A DNA stretch of 64,000 nucleotides, taken from NCBI GenBank assembly GCA_945883235.1, contig CAMCXF010000004.1:87608-151607 (forward strand), read 5' to 3'. This document shows, in pieces, positions 35,217 through 46,069 of the stretch (within the stretch, counting starts at the first letter, position 1; each line of letters opens with the position of its first letter). The notes under the pieces were generated by a model. The model worked only from the letters and a program-made list of their open reading frames with translations. It searched no databases and was not told the DNA's origin. The position numbers and the translations under genes are program-made. The stretch is from Phenylobacterium deserti. GTDB lineage: Bacteria > Pseudomonadota > Alphaproteobacteria > Caulobacterales > Caulobacteraceae.

Positions 35217-36035
35217 TCAGGGTGTCAGCCGAAGCCGGCTCTCGATCACGGTCACCGCCTGGCCGCGCAGCACCACGCGCTCGTCGCGGAGTTCGCAGGT
35301 GATATCGCCGCCCCGACCCGGATAGGCCTGCAGGAAACGCACAACGGGTCGACCGAGCTTCTGCGAAAACAGCGGCGACAGGATGCAGTGCAAAGAGCCC
35401 GTGGCCGGATCCTCCGGGATGCCGGAGCCCGGGGCGAAAAACCGATCAACCACGTCAATGGCTGAACCCGTCTTCGCCAGCGCCGCGACGCCGACATTGC
35501 CACGCCCGGATGTGGCCGCGCTCGCGATAGCGTTCAGGGCGACTAAATTCGGGGTCAGTCCGCGAACGGTATCCTCGTCGGCAAACAGCGCCACAAGGTA
35601 GGTCGAGACCCAGACCTCGTCGGGCGTTGCGCCGAGAGCCTCGGCCAGTCCTGCCGGCAGGTCAATTCGAACGGGCGGTTGGGCGGGGAAGTCCATTTCG
35701 TATCCCCCGGCCATGCGGCGAAGGGTCAGCGGTCCGGATTGGGTATCGAAAGTCACGAGATCAGCCGTCAGCCCCATTTCGTGGAGGAGGACGTGGCCCG
35801 CCGCCAGGGTCGCGTGACCACACAACGGGACTTCCAGCAGAGGGGTGAACCAGCGCAAGCCAAAGCGCGTGGGGTCGGGTGTTTTCAACAGATACGCCGT
35901 TTCGGCCTGATTGTTCTCGGCCGCCAGCGACTGCATCCAGGCTGTCTGGGGCCAGGTGTCAGCAGGTTCGACCACGCAAGCGCCGTTCCCCCGGAAAGGT
36001 TCGCTGGCGAAGGCGTCGACGGTCCATTGGCGCAT
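35217..36035 (-). CDS. PhzF-family isomerase/epimerase-like protein
   Basis: A 272-residue protein of the PhzF fold. The N-terminal '[20 protein letters not shown]', the catalytic Glu region '[11 protein letters not shown]', '[15 protein letters not shown]' and the C-terminal '[15 protein letters not shown]' are typical. The family includes PhzF and diaminopimelate-epimerase-like proteins; there are no phenazine genes here, so the substrate is unknown. ATG 36035 has an AGGA site about 9 bases upstream. Confidence 0.88.
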   Translation of the reverse strand: MRQWTVDAFASEPFRGNGACVVEPADTWPQTAWMQSLAAENNQAETAYLLKTPDPTRFGLRWFTPLLEVPLCGHATLAAGHVLLHEMGLTADLVTFDTQSGPLTLRRMAGGYEMDFPAQPPVRIDLPAGLAEALGATPDEVWVSTYLVALFADEDTVRGLTPNLVALNAIASAATSGRGNVGVAALAKTGSAIDVVDRFFAPGSGIPEDPATGSLHCILSPLFSQKLGRPVVRFLQAYPGRGGDITCELRDERVVLRGQAVTVIESRLRLTP

Positions 36036-36119
36036 AGCGGGCATCCTGTTCAGGGTCCGCAATTGCCGTCCAGCTACCGTCCATGCAAGGGCCAGTTGCC
36101 GTCGCGCGGACCTCCGGCG

Positions 36120-36692
36120 CTACTGATCCTGCACGTCGAGTTCGGGCCAGCGGGCCTTGGCACCGCCGGCGACCCGCGCGAAATTCGGGCTTCGACGCGA
36201 CGGGTTATGGCGCATGCGCAGCGCGAACAGGTCGTCCAGGCCGAATGGGGCGCGGATCGAGAGACTGTCGTCCGCCTCCAGCCGCACAGCCACCGCGAAC
36301 ACCGGACTGACAAAGCGCCCGAGCGCCTCGGCGCTTGAGGTCAGCGGCGCATAGGGTTCGCCGAATTTGCCTTCAAACCACAGGTGCACGCGGGCCTGAT
36401 TGCGCACCTCGACCATGTCGCGAAGCGGCGGTTCAAACGCGGCCGCCACGCGCCGGATTACCACATCCTCGGCGTCGTAAGAGGTGTCGGGGTCGAAGTA
36501 GGCGACGTCATAGTCCTTGATCCCAAAGTCGAGATCACGGCCCGTCTGCTGATTGAATACCCGCTGGTAGACGGCTCCGGAGAACACCTGCCAGTCCGGC
36601 AGGTTGATGTCCCGCAGGACGCCAAGCACCTGAATCAGCGGCCTCGAGCGGCGCAGGATCGCCTCCAGTCGCGCGCTGAGATCGTCGCTCAA
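36120..36692 (-). CDS. Nucleotidyltransferase-fold family protein
   Basis: A 190-residue protein of the bacterial nucleotidyltransferase-fold family formerly DUF925. It has 'LPDWQVFSGAVYQRVFNQQT' followed by 'DFGIKDYDVAYFDPDTSYDA', which carries the metal-binding Asp residues, and 'VRNQARVHLWFEGKFGEPYA'. Biochemical function is not established. Its start overlaps the thiD stop by 4 bases (ATGA), so the two are translationally coupled. Confidence 0.82.
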   Translation of the reverse strand: MSDDLSARLEAILRRSRPLIQVLGVLRDINLPDWQVFSGAVYQRVFNQQTGRDLDFGIKDYDVAYFDPDTSYDAEDVVIRRVAAAFEPPLRDMVEVRNQARVHLWFEGKFGEPYAPLTSSAEALGRFVSPVFAVAVRLEADDSLSIRAPFGLDDLFALRMRHNPSRRSPNFARVAGGAKARWPELDVQDQ

Positions 36693-37489
36693 ATCCGCCC
36701 CCGGAGCGGCCAGCCATGGTTCAGCGGCCCGTGCCCGGCACCGAACCCCGGTGCCTGCAGCATCGCCTCATGCACATAGTCCCATGCCCGCGCCACAGCG
36801 GCGGCCAGCGGCAATCCCTGCGCGATCCCCGCCGCACACGCCGAGGCCAGCGTGCAGCCGGTGCCGTGGGTGTGGCGGCTGTCGATCCGCTCGCCCTCGA
36901 AGGCCGTTTCGCCGTCCGGGGTCATCAGCACATCAATCACCCGGTCTCCGGCCACATGGCCGCCCTTCATCAGCACGGCCTTGGCACCCAGGACCAACAG
37001 CGCCTCTCCTGCCCGGCGCAGATCGTCGGTGGTGGCGACGGCGAGGCCGGTCAGCGCCTCGGCCTCCGGCGCATTGGGGGTCAGCAGGGCCGCATGCGGA
37101 ACCAGCCGGTGACGCACTATCGCGACGGCTTCAGCCGCCAGCAGCGAGGCCCCGCCCTTGGCCACCATGACAGGGTCGATCACCGCGGGAATGGCAAATT
37201 CCTCGAGCAACCGCGCCACGAGGGCCACCGTGGCGGCGTCACCCAGCATGCCGGTCTTGATCACGTCGGCACCGATGTCGTCCAGCACGGCGCGGGCCTG
37301 GGACTCGATGATCTCCAGGGGGATCGGGTGCACGCCGGTGACGCCCAGGGTGTTCTGCACCGTGACCGCCGTGATCGCGGTCGCCGCATAGCCGCCCAGC
37401 GCCGTCACCGTCTTGATGTCAGCCTGCACGCCCGCCCCGCCCCCGCTGTCGGAGCCGGCGATGATCAGGACTCGGCCGAGATTGTTCAT
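36689..37489 (-). CDS. thiD: Hydroxymethylpyrimidine/phosphomethylpyrimidine kinase
   Basis: A 266-residue ribokinase-fold enzyme that phosphorylates HMP and HMP-P for thiamine synthesis. It shows 'VLIIAGSDSGGGAGVQADIK', 'VIDPVMVAKGGASLL' and the C-terminal catalytic 'RHTHGTGCTLASACAAGIAQ'. ATG 37489 gives the standard 'MNNLGRVL' start. It is divergent from the ArsR gene; no TPP riboswitch could be recognised in the 77-base gap. Confidence 0.93.
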   Translation of the reverse strand: MNNLGRVLIIAGSDSGGGAGVQADIKTVTALGGYAATAITAVTVQNTLGVTGVHPIPLEIIESQARAVLDDIGADVIKTGMLGDAATVALVARLLEEFAIPAVIDPVMVAKGGASLLAAEAVAIVRHRLVPHAALLTPNAPEAEALTGLAVATTDDLRRAGEALLVLGAKAVLMKGGHVAGDRVIDVLMTPDGETAFEGERIDSRHTHGTGCTLASACAAGIAQGLPLAAAVARAWDYVHEAMLQAPGFGAGHGPLNHGWPLRGRI

Positions 37490-37566
37490 GGACGCCGGAT
37501 AGCGCGATTGCGCGGTCAAATCACATTGCTTTACAGTTATATCTCTATTGATGCATATCTTTGGCC

Positions 37567-37869
37567 ATGAGCCCGTTCGAAGCCCTGGCCGAACCCAATC
37601 GCCGCCGCATTCTGGATCTGCTGCGTGACGGCGAGCGTCCGGCAGGTGAGCTGGTGGACGCGCTGGCGATCAGCCAGCCGGGCGTGTCAAAACACCTGAA
37701 GTTGCTGCGCGAAGCCGGGCTGGTCAGCATGCGCGCCGAGGGCCAGCGTCGGCTCTATCGGCTGGAACGTCAGGGGCTTTCCGAACTGGAGGTCTGGCTG
37801 GCCCCCTACCGCCGCGCCTGGGCGGATCGACTGGATGCCCTTGAGGCCCACCTGGAGCGTGATCAATGA
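37567..37869 (+). CDS. ArsR-family transcriptional regulator
   Basis: A 100-residue winged-helix protein: 'LAEPNRRRILDLLRDGERPA' and 'LAISQPGVSKHLKLLREAGL' form the DNA-binding helices. No metal-binding cysteines are present, so it is not a classical metal sensor. It overlaps by 4 bases the downstream SRPBCC gene, a very common ArsR-SRPBCC arrangement. The upstream gap is AT-rich (ATATCTCTATTGATGCATAT) and could contain both the promoter and its operator; the mRNA leader must be short. Confidence 0.88.
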   Translation: MSPFEALAEPNRRRILDLLRDGERPAGELVDALAISQPGVSKHLKLLREAGLVSMRAEGQRRLYRLERQGLSELEVWLAPYRRAWADRLDALEAHLERDQ

Positions 37870-38390
37870 CCCTCGACGAGGACCGGTTTGGAACCGTCAC
37901 CCGAAGCGGTGAGGGGTTCGACCTGCGATACACGCGCCGCATCGCCGCGTCGCCGGAGCGGGTATGGGCGGCGATCACCATTCCGGAGCGCATCGCGGCC
38001 TGGTTTGCGACGGCGGATGTGCAGATTGAACCCAGGCTCGGCGGCGCCTACCGGCTGCGGTTCGGGGATGAAGGCCCCTACGCCGAGGGCGAGATTACCG
38101 CCTTCGACCCACCCCGGCTGTTTGAACACACCTGGCCCGACCCACCCAATCCACCGGGTCGGATTCGTTACGAACTCGAAGCTAACGATGAGGCCTGCAT
38201 CTTACGGCTGACAAGTTTCGGCGTCCCCGCCGCGTACATCGGCTCGCTGGCCGGCTGGCACATCTTCCTGGACGCCATCGAGCCCTCGCTGGCAGGTGTG
38301 CCCGTGACCTGGACGATGGAGGCCGAGCGAAAACTGATGGCAGTTTATGAGGCGCGGGAGCCTTGGTTGAAGGGTCTGGCGGGCACCTGA
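37866..38390 (+). CDS. SRPBCC (AHSA1-like) domain protein
   Basis: A 174-residue START-like protein with 'RRIAASPERVWAAITIPERI', 'GGAYRLRFGDEGPYAEGEI' and 'RLFEHTWPDP', typical of the AHSA1/CalC-type SRPBCC family that binds hydrophobic ligands. The exact ligand is unknown. It is translationally coupled to the ArsR gene and ends 6 bases before the convergent folP stop. Confidence 0.86.
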   Translation: MTLDEDRFGTVTRSGEGFDLRYTRRIAASPERVWAAITIPERIAAWFATADVQIEPRLGGAYRLRFGDEGPYAEGEITAFDPPRLFEHTWPDPPNPPGRIRYELEANDEACILRLTSFGVPAAYIGSLAGWHIFLDAIEPSLAGVPVTWTMEAERKLMAVYEAREPWLKGLAGT

Positions 38391-38396
38391 CGGGCC

Positions 38397-39221
38397 TCAA
38401 GCCGAACGGATCGCGGCCCAGACCTTGAGTGCCTGAACCGTTTCGGCCACGTCGTGGACCCGGACCGCCGCGACGCCGGCAGCAGCACCGGCAAGGGCGG
38501 CGGCGATGGATCCACCCAGGCGGTGATCCGCGTCGGCCCCGCCGTCCAGCGCGCCGATGAATGCCTTGCGGCTGGCACCGAGCAGCACCGGGAACCCCAA
38601 GGCGACAATGCGGTCCAGCCCCGCCAGCAGTGGCAAGTTGTGACGCGTCTTGTGTTTGCCAAAGCCGATGCCGGGGTCGAGCCAGATGCGGTCGCGCGCC
38701 ACACCGGCCCAGATCGCCAGTTCCGCGCGCTCCGTCAGGAAATCGGCAACCTCTGAGACGACGTCGTCATAGTGCGGCTCGGCCTGCATGGTGCTCGGTT
38801 CGCCCTGCATATGCATCAGCACGACATCGCAGCCCAGTTCGGCGGCGACTGCCCCACTTTCGGGCGCGTGGCGCAGCGCAGTCACGTCGTTCCACATCGA
38901 GGCCCCGGCTGCCATGGCGGCACGGGCGACCTGCGGCTTCATGGTGTCGACCGAGATCCTGATGGGGCTTTCGGCGCGGAGGGCCGCGATCAGGGGGACC
39001 AGCCGCTCGATTTCTACGTCCGCTGGAACGGGCTGCGCGCCGGGACGGGTAGATTCCGCACCGATGTCCAGAATGTCGACACCCTCGGCGATCAGGCGTC
39101 GCGCATGGGCCAGCGCGGCATCGAAGTCCAGATAGCGCCCGCCGTCGGCAAAGCTGTCCGGCGTCGCATTCAGAATGCCCATCACAAGCGGTCGGGCGGC
39201 GGGGGGTGGATTGGAACGCAT
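38397..39221 (-). CDS. folP: Dihydropteroate synthase
   Basis: A 274-residue TIM-barrel enzyme joining pterin pyrophosphate and p-aminobenzoate in folate synthesis, the target of sulfonamides. It has 'VMGILNATPDSFADGG', 'GVDILDIGAESTRPGA', 'WLDPGIGFGKHKTRHNL' and the C-terminal 'AVRVHDVAETVQAL'. It stands alone; folB and folK are not adjacent in the window. Confidence 0.95.
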   Translation of the reverse strand: MRSNPPPAARPLVMGILNATPDSFADGGRYLDFDAALAHARRLIAEGVDILDIGAESTRPGAQPVPADVEIERLVPLIAALRAESPIRISVDTMKPQVARAAMAAGASMWNDVTALRHAPESGAVAAELGCDVVLMHMQGEPSTMQAEPHYDDVVSEVADFLTERAELAIWAGVARDRIWLDPGIGFGKHKTRHNLPLLAGLDRIVALGFPVLLGASRKAFIGALDGGADADHRLGGSIAAALAGAAAGVAAVRVHDVAETVQALKVWAAIRSA

Positions 39222-39278
39222 GAGACCTCGACTTCGTTATAGCCATGCGCGAGGGTTTGACGACGGTCGGAGGGCGGC

Positions 39279-41093
39279 GTGGCGGATATCGTGGGTTCGA
39301 GTGCGCGGGATACCCTGGCCGGGACCGCCGCCGCAGATATCCTGTCGGGCCGGGACGGCTCGGACAGCGTGTTCGGCGGCGCGGGCGACGATGTCATCTA
39401 TGGCCACTCGGTCGCGGACCTTCAGGCTGGATCCGAGATCATCAACGCCACGCGGGTAGCCGCGGGCCTGTCCAACCCCTTGTTCGCCGCGTCGCCGCCG
39501 GGGGACCCGGACCGCCTGTTCATTGTCGAACAGCACACCGGACGCATCCGCATTCTGGACCTTAACACCGGTCAGCTGAACACCGACAGCTATCTGGACC
39601 TGCCAGATTCCAGCCTGGCCGGCGGCGGCGAGCAGGGCCTGCTGGGGCTGGCGTTTCATCCGAACTACGCCGCCAACGGCCTTTTCTACGTCAATCTGAC
39701 CAACACCAGCGGCGACACCGAGATCCGCGAATATCGCCGATCCGATGCCAACCATGCCGATGCCGGGTCCGGGCGGGTGATGCTGGGCTACGACCAGCCG
39801 TTCAGCAATCACAACGGCGGCTGGATGGGGTTTGGACCGGACGGGTTTCTCTACATCGCCTCCGGTGATGGTGGCTCGGGCGGCGATCCGCAGAACAACG
39901 CCCAGAACCTGAACTCCCTGCTGGGCAAGATCCTGCGCATCGATGTGAACAGCGACAGCTTTCCGACGGACCCCAACCGGACTTACGCGATTCCGGCGGG
40001 AAATCCGTTCGCTGGTGCCACGGCGGGTGCCGATGAGGTCTGGCTCTACGGCCTCAGAAATCCCTGGCGGGCCAGTTTCGACAGCGTCACCGGCGACCTC
40101 TGGATCGGTGATGTGGGCCAGGGCGCACGCGAGGAAGTGGACCGCATTCCAGCAGGCGTTGGTGGCCTCAATCTGGGCTGGCGGTTCAAGGAGGGTCTGT
40201 TGCCCTTCGCGGGCCAGGCTCCCGGCGGGCTGACCGACCCGATCCTGGACTATGGTCGTACGACCCCGCTGTTCAACGGCTTCTCGATTACGGGCGGCTA
40301 TGTCTATCGCGGCCCGGGCGGAGCAAATGGGCTCTACGTCTTCGGTGACTTTGTCACCGGCAACCTCTGGACCGTCAGTTACGCCAACAGCCAGGCGCAG
40401 GACTTCATCAATCGCAACGCCCAGCTGGCGGTGAGCGGCGGCGACTTCGACCAGATCGCTTCGTTCGCGGTGGACGGAACCGGCCGCCTCTACATGATCG
40501 GTCTGGACGGCGACATCCATCGCCTCACGCCGGGGACCACGGCCGGCGACGGTATGGACTATCTGCGCGGCGAGGATGGCAACGACCAGATCCATGGCGG
40601 ATTTGGCTTTGACGATGTCCACGGTAACGCGGGCAACGACACCGTCTCGGGCGGCCAGGGCACGGACTGGGTGGTGGGTGGCAAGGACAATGACCTGCTC
40701 ACCGGCGACGAGGGCGACGACATCGTTTTCGGCAATCTGGGCGACGACACCGGCGACGGCGGCACCGGCGCGGATCTGGTGCGCGGTGGCCAGGGCAACG
40801 ACAGCTTACGCGGCAGCGACGGCGCGGACTTCATCTCAGGCGACCTCGGCGACGACACAATTTCGGGCGGCGCAGGGGCCGACACGTTCAACAGCTTCGG
40901 CGCGGCCGGGATTGACCGCGTCCTCGACTTCAATCGCGCGGAGGGGGATCGGGTGCGTCTGGACCCCGGCAACACCTGGACCGCCAGCCAGGTGGGCGCG
41001 GACACGGTGGTCGATATCGTCGGCGGCGCGAAAGTGGTGCTGGTCGGGGTGAGCCTGTCGAGCCTCAGCGGCGACTGGATTTTTGTGGGTTAG
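39279..41093 (+). CDS. RTX protein with glucose/sorbosone dehydrogenase-like beta-propeller
   Basis: A 604-residue protein. Residues ~1-45 contain an RTX calcium-binding repeat (GRDGSDSVFGGAGDDVIYG). Residues ~50-415 form a PQQ-type soluble dehydrogenase propeller ('LLGLAFHPNYAANGLFYVNL', 'NHNGGWMGFGPDGFLYIASG', 'GDVGQGAREEVDRI'). Residues ~425-555 are a second RTX block, and the last ~50 are a secretion-signal-like end. There is no N-terminal signal peptide, so export is probably by a type I system, none of which is encoded here. Oxidation of a sugar is inferred from the fold. The GTG start has a GGAGGG site. Confidence 0.88.
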   Translation: MADIVGSSARDTLAGTAAADILSGRDGSDSVFGGAGDDVIYGHSVADLQAGSEIINATRVAAGLSNPLFAASPPGDPDRLFIVEQHTGRIRILDLNTGQLNTDSYLDLPDSSLAGGGEQGLLGLAFHPNYAANGLFYVNLTNTSGDTEIREYRRSDANHADAGSGRVMLGYDQPFSNHNGGWMGFGPDGFLYIASGDGGSGGDPQNNAQNLNSLLGKILRIDVNSDSFPTDPNRTYAIPAGNPFAGATAGADEVWLYGLRNPWRASFDSVTGDLWIGDVGQGAREEVDRIPAGVGGLNLGWRFKEGLLPFAGQAPGGLTDPILDYGRTTPLFNGFSITGGYVYRGPGGANGLYVFGDFVTGNLWTVSYANSQAQDFINRNAQLAVSGGDFDQIASFAVDGTGRLYMIGLDGDIHRLTPGTTAGDGMDYLRGEDGNDQIHGGFGFDDVHGNAGNDTVSGGQGTDWVVGGKDNDLLTGDEGDDIVFGNLGDDTGDGGTGADLVRGGQGNDSLRGSDGADFISGDLGDDTISGGAGADTFNSFGAAGIDRVLDFNRAEGDRVRLDPGNTWTASQVGADTVVDIVGGAKVVLVGVSLSSLSGDWIFVG

Positions 41094-41119
41094 AGTCTCG
41101 CGGTCGGAAGTCGCGACAA

Positions 41120-41152
41120 ACGAAAAGGGCGACCGCTTTGCAGCGGCCGCCC
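41120..41152 (-). terminator. Rho-independent terminator of ftsH
   Basis: On the minus strand GGGCGGCCGC-TGCAAA-GCGGTCGCCC (one C-A mismatch) is followed by TTTTCGTTTG, 26 bases after the ftsH stop. Confidence 0.75.
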
Positions 41153-41178
41153 CCGAAGTCTTCGAAGTGTTGAGACCC

Positions 41179-43062
<1,884 letters not shown>

Positions 43063-43190
43063 AAGAGGACCGTTCCCAAAGAGGCCATGCGGCCGGAAGT
43101 CAGGATAGACGCAGACAGTTGATAGACCACTTAACGACGAGACACCGCAGTGGACCACCGCTTCGGCAATGTAGCGATGATGCAGATACG

Positions 43191-43222
43191 AAAAAAGGGC
43201 CGCACCCGGAGGCGCAGCCCTT
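43191..43222 (-). terminator. Rho-independent terminator of rpsU
   Basis: On the minus strand AAGGGCTGCGCC / GTGCGGCCCTT forms a stem (43197-43220) followed by six T, about 48 bases after the rpsU stop. Confidence 0.75.
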
Positions 43223-43267
43223 CAAATAAGCATCATCCGTGCCAGCTTTTAGGGGCTGACGCAGAGA

Positions 43268-43504
43268 TTATCGTGTGACGACCTTCTTCGGCGCCGGGAT
43301 CAGGCCTTCGCGCTGGGCACGCTTGCGGGCCAGCTTGCGGGCGCGGCGAACGGCTTCGGCCTTTTGGCGGGCGCGCTTTTCCGAGGGCTTCTCATAGTGG
43401 ACGTGGCGTTTCATCTCGCGGAACGAGCCTTCGCGCTGCATCTTCTTCTTCAGCGCCTTGAGGGCCTGGTCGACGTTGTTGTCGCGGACGAAAATCTGAA
43501 CCAG
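43268..43504 (-). CDS. rpsU: 30S ribosomal protein S21, apparently starting at CTG
   Basis: A 78-residue bS21 protein: (M)[17 protein letters not shown], then '[16 protein letters not shown]', then a long basic tail ending 'KKVVTR'. Homologues begin [10 protein letters not shown]. Here the codon in the Met position is CTG (43502-43504), with AGGAGAG 6 bases before it. The only other codons before an in-frame TAG are CGT, TCA, ACA, GGA, GAG, ATA and CCC. No ATG, GTG or TTG is available, so an automatic caller would miss or truncate the gene. S21 helps the 30S subunit in initiation. A strong terminator follows. Confidence 0.9.
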   Translation of the reverse strand: MVQIFVRDNNVDQALKALKKKMQREGSFREMKRHVHYEKPSEKRARQKAEAVRRARKLARKRAQREGLIPAPKKVVTR

Positions 43505-43664
43505 GGGTATCTCTCCTGTTGAACGCTAGCCGCCCACCTCGTGCCGGCTAAAAGGCGGCGAGCGTATAAAATGATATCGCCCGAAGGTATGAACCTTCGA
43601 GTTTGAGGGCGGGCAGATAGCAGAAGAGGTTCGCCCTGTCCACGCACTCCGCTAGACTGAATCC

Positions 43665-44318
43665 ATGATCACGCAAGACTCCGACTGGGCTGCGACAACC
43701 GAGCAACGGTTGCTGGACGAAGCCCTGAAGCTGGCCCCCCTCCACGGCTGGACTCATCGCACCGCCCTTTTGGCCGGAAAGGCCCTGGGGCTTTCGGCGG
43801 GCGAGACCGAACTTTTGATCCCGCATGGTCCCGCCGATCTGGCGGCCCTTTTGTCGCGCCGTCACGACGATCGGGCCCTGGCGTTGCTGGGCGAAGCACA
43901 CGCCAGCAACCTCAAGATCCGCGAGCGCATCCGCCGCGCCGTCGAGGCCCGCCTGGACGCCGCCGCCACGGATGAACCGGCGCTGCGTCGCTGGTCGGGC
44001 TATCTCACCCTGCCCCTGAATCTCACGTTGGCCGCAAAGCTGACCTGGGATAGCGCGGACGTCCTCTGGCGCTGGGCCGGCGACACCGCAACCGATGAGA
44101 ACCACTACACAAAGCGGCTGCTGCTGGCGGGCATCCTGACCGGCGCGGGGGCCATCCGCGCCTCGGAGGGCCGCAAGGCCGCGTTGGAATTCGTCGACCG
44201 CCGAATCGACAATGTGATGGCCTTCGAGAAGTGGAAGGCCACCACGTCGTTCAGGCCCAGCGCGGGGTTAGCGCGGTTCGCAGAGCGGCTGGGCCGGGCG
44301 CGGTATGGGCGGGGCTGA
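43665..44318 (+). CDS. COQ9 family protein (ubiquinone biosynthesis accessory)
   Basis: A 217-residue helical protein of the COQ9 family, which has a TetR-like fold with a lipid-binding pocket. It has 'RLLDEALKLAPLHGWTHRTA', 'LKLTWDSADVLWRWAGD'-like 'LTWDSADVLWRWAGDTATDE' and 'NHYTKRLLLAGIL'. In eukaryotes COQ9 presents ubiquinone precursors to the hydroxylase COQ7. A similar role is likely in alphaproteobacteria but is inferred. It is divergent from rpsU and convergent with purK. Confidence 0.9.
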   Translation: MITQDSDWAATTEQRLLDEALKLAPLHGWTHRTALLAGKALGLSAGETELLIPHGPADLAALLSRRHDDRALALLGEAHASNLKIRERIRRAVEARLDAAATDEPALRRWSGYLTLPLNLTLAAKLTWDSADVLWRWAGDTATDENHYTKRLLLAGILTGAGAIRASEGRKAALEFVDRRIDNVMAFEKWKATTSFRPSAGLARFAERLGRARYGRG

Positions 44319-44362
44319 GGTTGATCTAACCGTTTCTCTCCGCTTCAGGGGAGGAAATCATC

Positions 44363-45442
44363 TCACAGCGATTTCACCCGGTTCACATGCCCCATCTTAC
44401 GCCCCGGTTTGGCGTCGCGCTTTCCGTAGAGGTGGATGCGGGTTTCGGGCTCTTGGGCGAGTTTGGCCCAGGCGTCGACCTCGTCGCCCAGCAGGTTCAG
44501 CATCTCGACCCGGGCATGCGGCTCCGTGGGTCCAAGGGGCCACCCGGCGACCGCGCGGATGTGTTGCTCGAACTGGTCGACCTCACAGCCGTCCTGGGTC
44601 CAGTGGCCGGTGTTGTGGACGCGGGGCGCGATCTCGTTAACCAGCAACTGACCGTCCCTGAGCTCGAACAGCTCGATCCCGACAACGCCCACATAGTCGA
44701 GACCCTGGAGTACACGCATGGCGATCCGCTCGGCTTGATCAGCGAGCGCTGGCGTCACGGTTGCGGGGGCCACGGAACGGCGCAGGACGCCGTTCTCGTG
44801 GTGGTTTTCGGCCAGCGGATAGATCGCCGTGGCGCCGTCGCGGCCCCGTGCCGCGATGATCGAGAGCTCGCGAACGAAGTCGGCCGGGGCTTCCAGGATC
44901 ACCGGCACACCGCCCAACTCGGCGAAGATGCGGGCGGCGTCGGCGGGATGCTCGACCCAGCGCTGGCCCTTGCCGTCATAGCCTTCGCGGCGCGTCTTCA
45001 TCAGCACCGGGGCCCCCATGGCAAGGGTTGCCGCTACGGCCTCCTCCGGCGTCGAGGCCGCCGAAAAGGCTACGGTCGGCGCGCCGTTGGCGTTCAGGAA
45101 CTGCTTTTCGGCCACCCGGTCCTGGGCCACCGCCAGGGCTTCAGGCCCCGGTGCCACATCCACACCCAGCGCCTTGAGGGCCAGAACTGACGCCGCAGGC
45201 ACGTTCTCGAACTCATAGGTCACCACACTGGCCACCGCCGCCAGCGCCCGTAGTGCCGCGTCATCTGTATAGGGACCGACTATGGTGTGCGCTGCCACCC
45301 GTCCGGCGGGACTATCGGCGTCGCGCTCCAGCACCGCTACGTCAAATCCCAGCCGGGCAGCGGCCAGCGCCAGCATGCGGCCCAATTGTCCGCCCCCCAG
45401 AATGCCGAGGGTGGAGCCGGGGGGAAGCGGGAACTGGGCCAT
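44363..45442 (-). CDS. purK: N5-carboxyaminoimidazole ribonucleotide synthase
   Basis: A 359-residue ATP-grasp enzyme that carboxylates AIR with bicarbonate and ATP in purine synthesis. It has 'LGILGGGQLGRMLALAAARL', 'VLMKTRREGYDGKGQRWVEH' and 'ELFELRDGQLLVNEIAPRVH' with 'NTGHWTQDGC'. It lies 11 bases after purE on the same strand, the usual purEK pair. Confidence 0.96.
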   Translation of the reverse strand: MAQFPLPPGSTLGILGGGQLGRMLALAAARLGFDVAVLERDADSPAGRVAAHTIVGPYTDDAALRALAAVASVVTYEFENVPAASVLALKALGVDVAPGPEALAVAQDRVAEKQFLNANGAPTVAFSAASTPEEAVAATLAMGAPVLMKTRREGYDGKGQRWVEHPADAARIFAELGGVPVILEAPADFVRELSIIAARGRDGATAIYPLAENHHENGVLRRSVAPATVTPALADQAERIAMRVLQGLDYVGVVGIELFELRDGQLLVNEIAPRVHNTGHWTQDGCEVDQFEQHIRAVAGWPLGPTEPHARVEMLNLLGDEVDAWAKLAQEPETRIHLYGKRDAKPGRKMGHVNRVKSL

Positions 45443-45453
45443 TTGTCTCTGCT

Positions 45454-45933
45454 CTACTCGACCGCCTCGGAAACGCTGGCAGTTTGGTTCGCGGCAAAGG
45501 CGGCCACGCGCGCGGCCAGCGCGTCATCCGACAACGCCAGAATGCGGGCGGCCATCAGCCCCGCGTTCTTGGCTCCCGGCTCGCCGATCGCCAGCGTGCC
45601 CACCGGAATGCCGCCGGGCATCTGGACGATCGACAAGAGACTGTCCATGCCCTTCAGCGCTCTGGACTCGATGGGAACACCCAGAACCGGCAGGTCAGTC
45701 AGTGAGGCGGTCATGCCCGGCAGATGAGCCGCCCCGCCGGCCCCGGCGATGATCACCTTGAACCCGGCGGCTTTGGCACCTTTGGCAAAGGCGTACATTC
45801 GCTCCGGCGTGCGGTGCGCCGAGACTACCTTGGCCTCGTAGGCGATGCCCAGACTCTCCAGCATTTCGGCCGCGTGGCGCAGGACGGGCCAGTCGGACCG
45901 ACTTCCCATGATGATAGCGACGGGCGCGCTCAT
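45454..45933 (-). CDS. purE: N5-carboxyaminoimidazole ribonucleotide mutase
   Basis: A 159-residue class I PurE that converts N5-CAIR to CAIR. It has '[16 protein letters not shown]', '[12 protein letters not shown]', '[17 protein letters not shown]' and '[20 protein letters not shown]'. ATG 45933 gives the normal N terminus; the frame is open 22 codons upstream without family similarity. It leads the purE-purK operon. Confidence 0.96.
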   Translation of the reverse strand: MSAPVAIIMGSRSDWPVLRHAAEMLESLGIAYEAKVVSAHRTPERMYAFAKGAKAAGFKVIIAGAGGAAHLPGMTASLTDLPVLGVPIESRALKGMDSLLSIVQMPGGIPVGTLAIGEPGAKNAGLMAARILALSDDALAARVAAFAANQTASVSEAVE

Positions 45934-46069
45934 GTAGCTTTCAAATCCTGACTGGAGCCCCGAAAAGGCGCGGAGTATAGGCGCCGCCTTTGCGCACACA
46001 ACCGACCCCGGTTAGAATCCCTTAACGGTACCCACGTGGAATGCAGTTAACCGCATCGAGGACGAGGCC

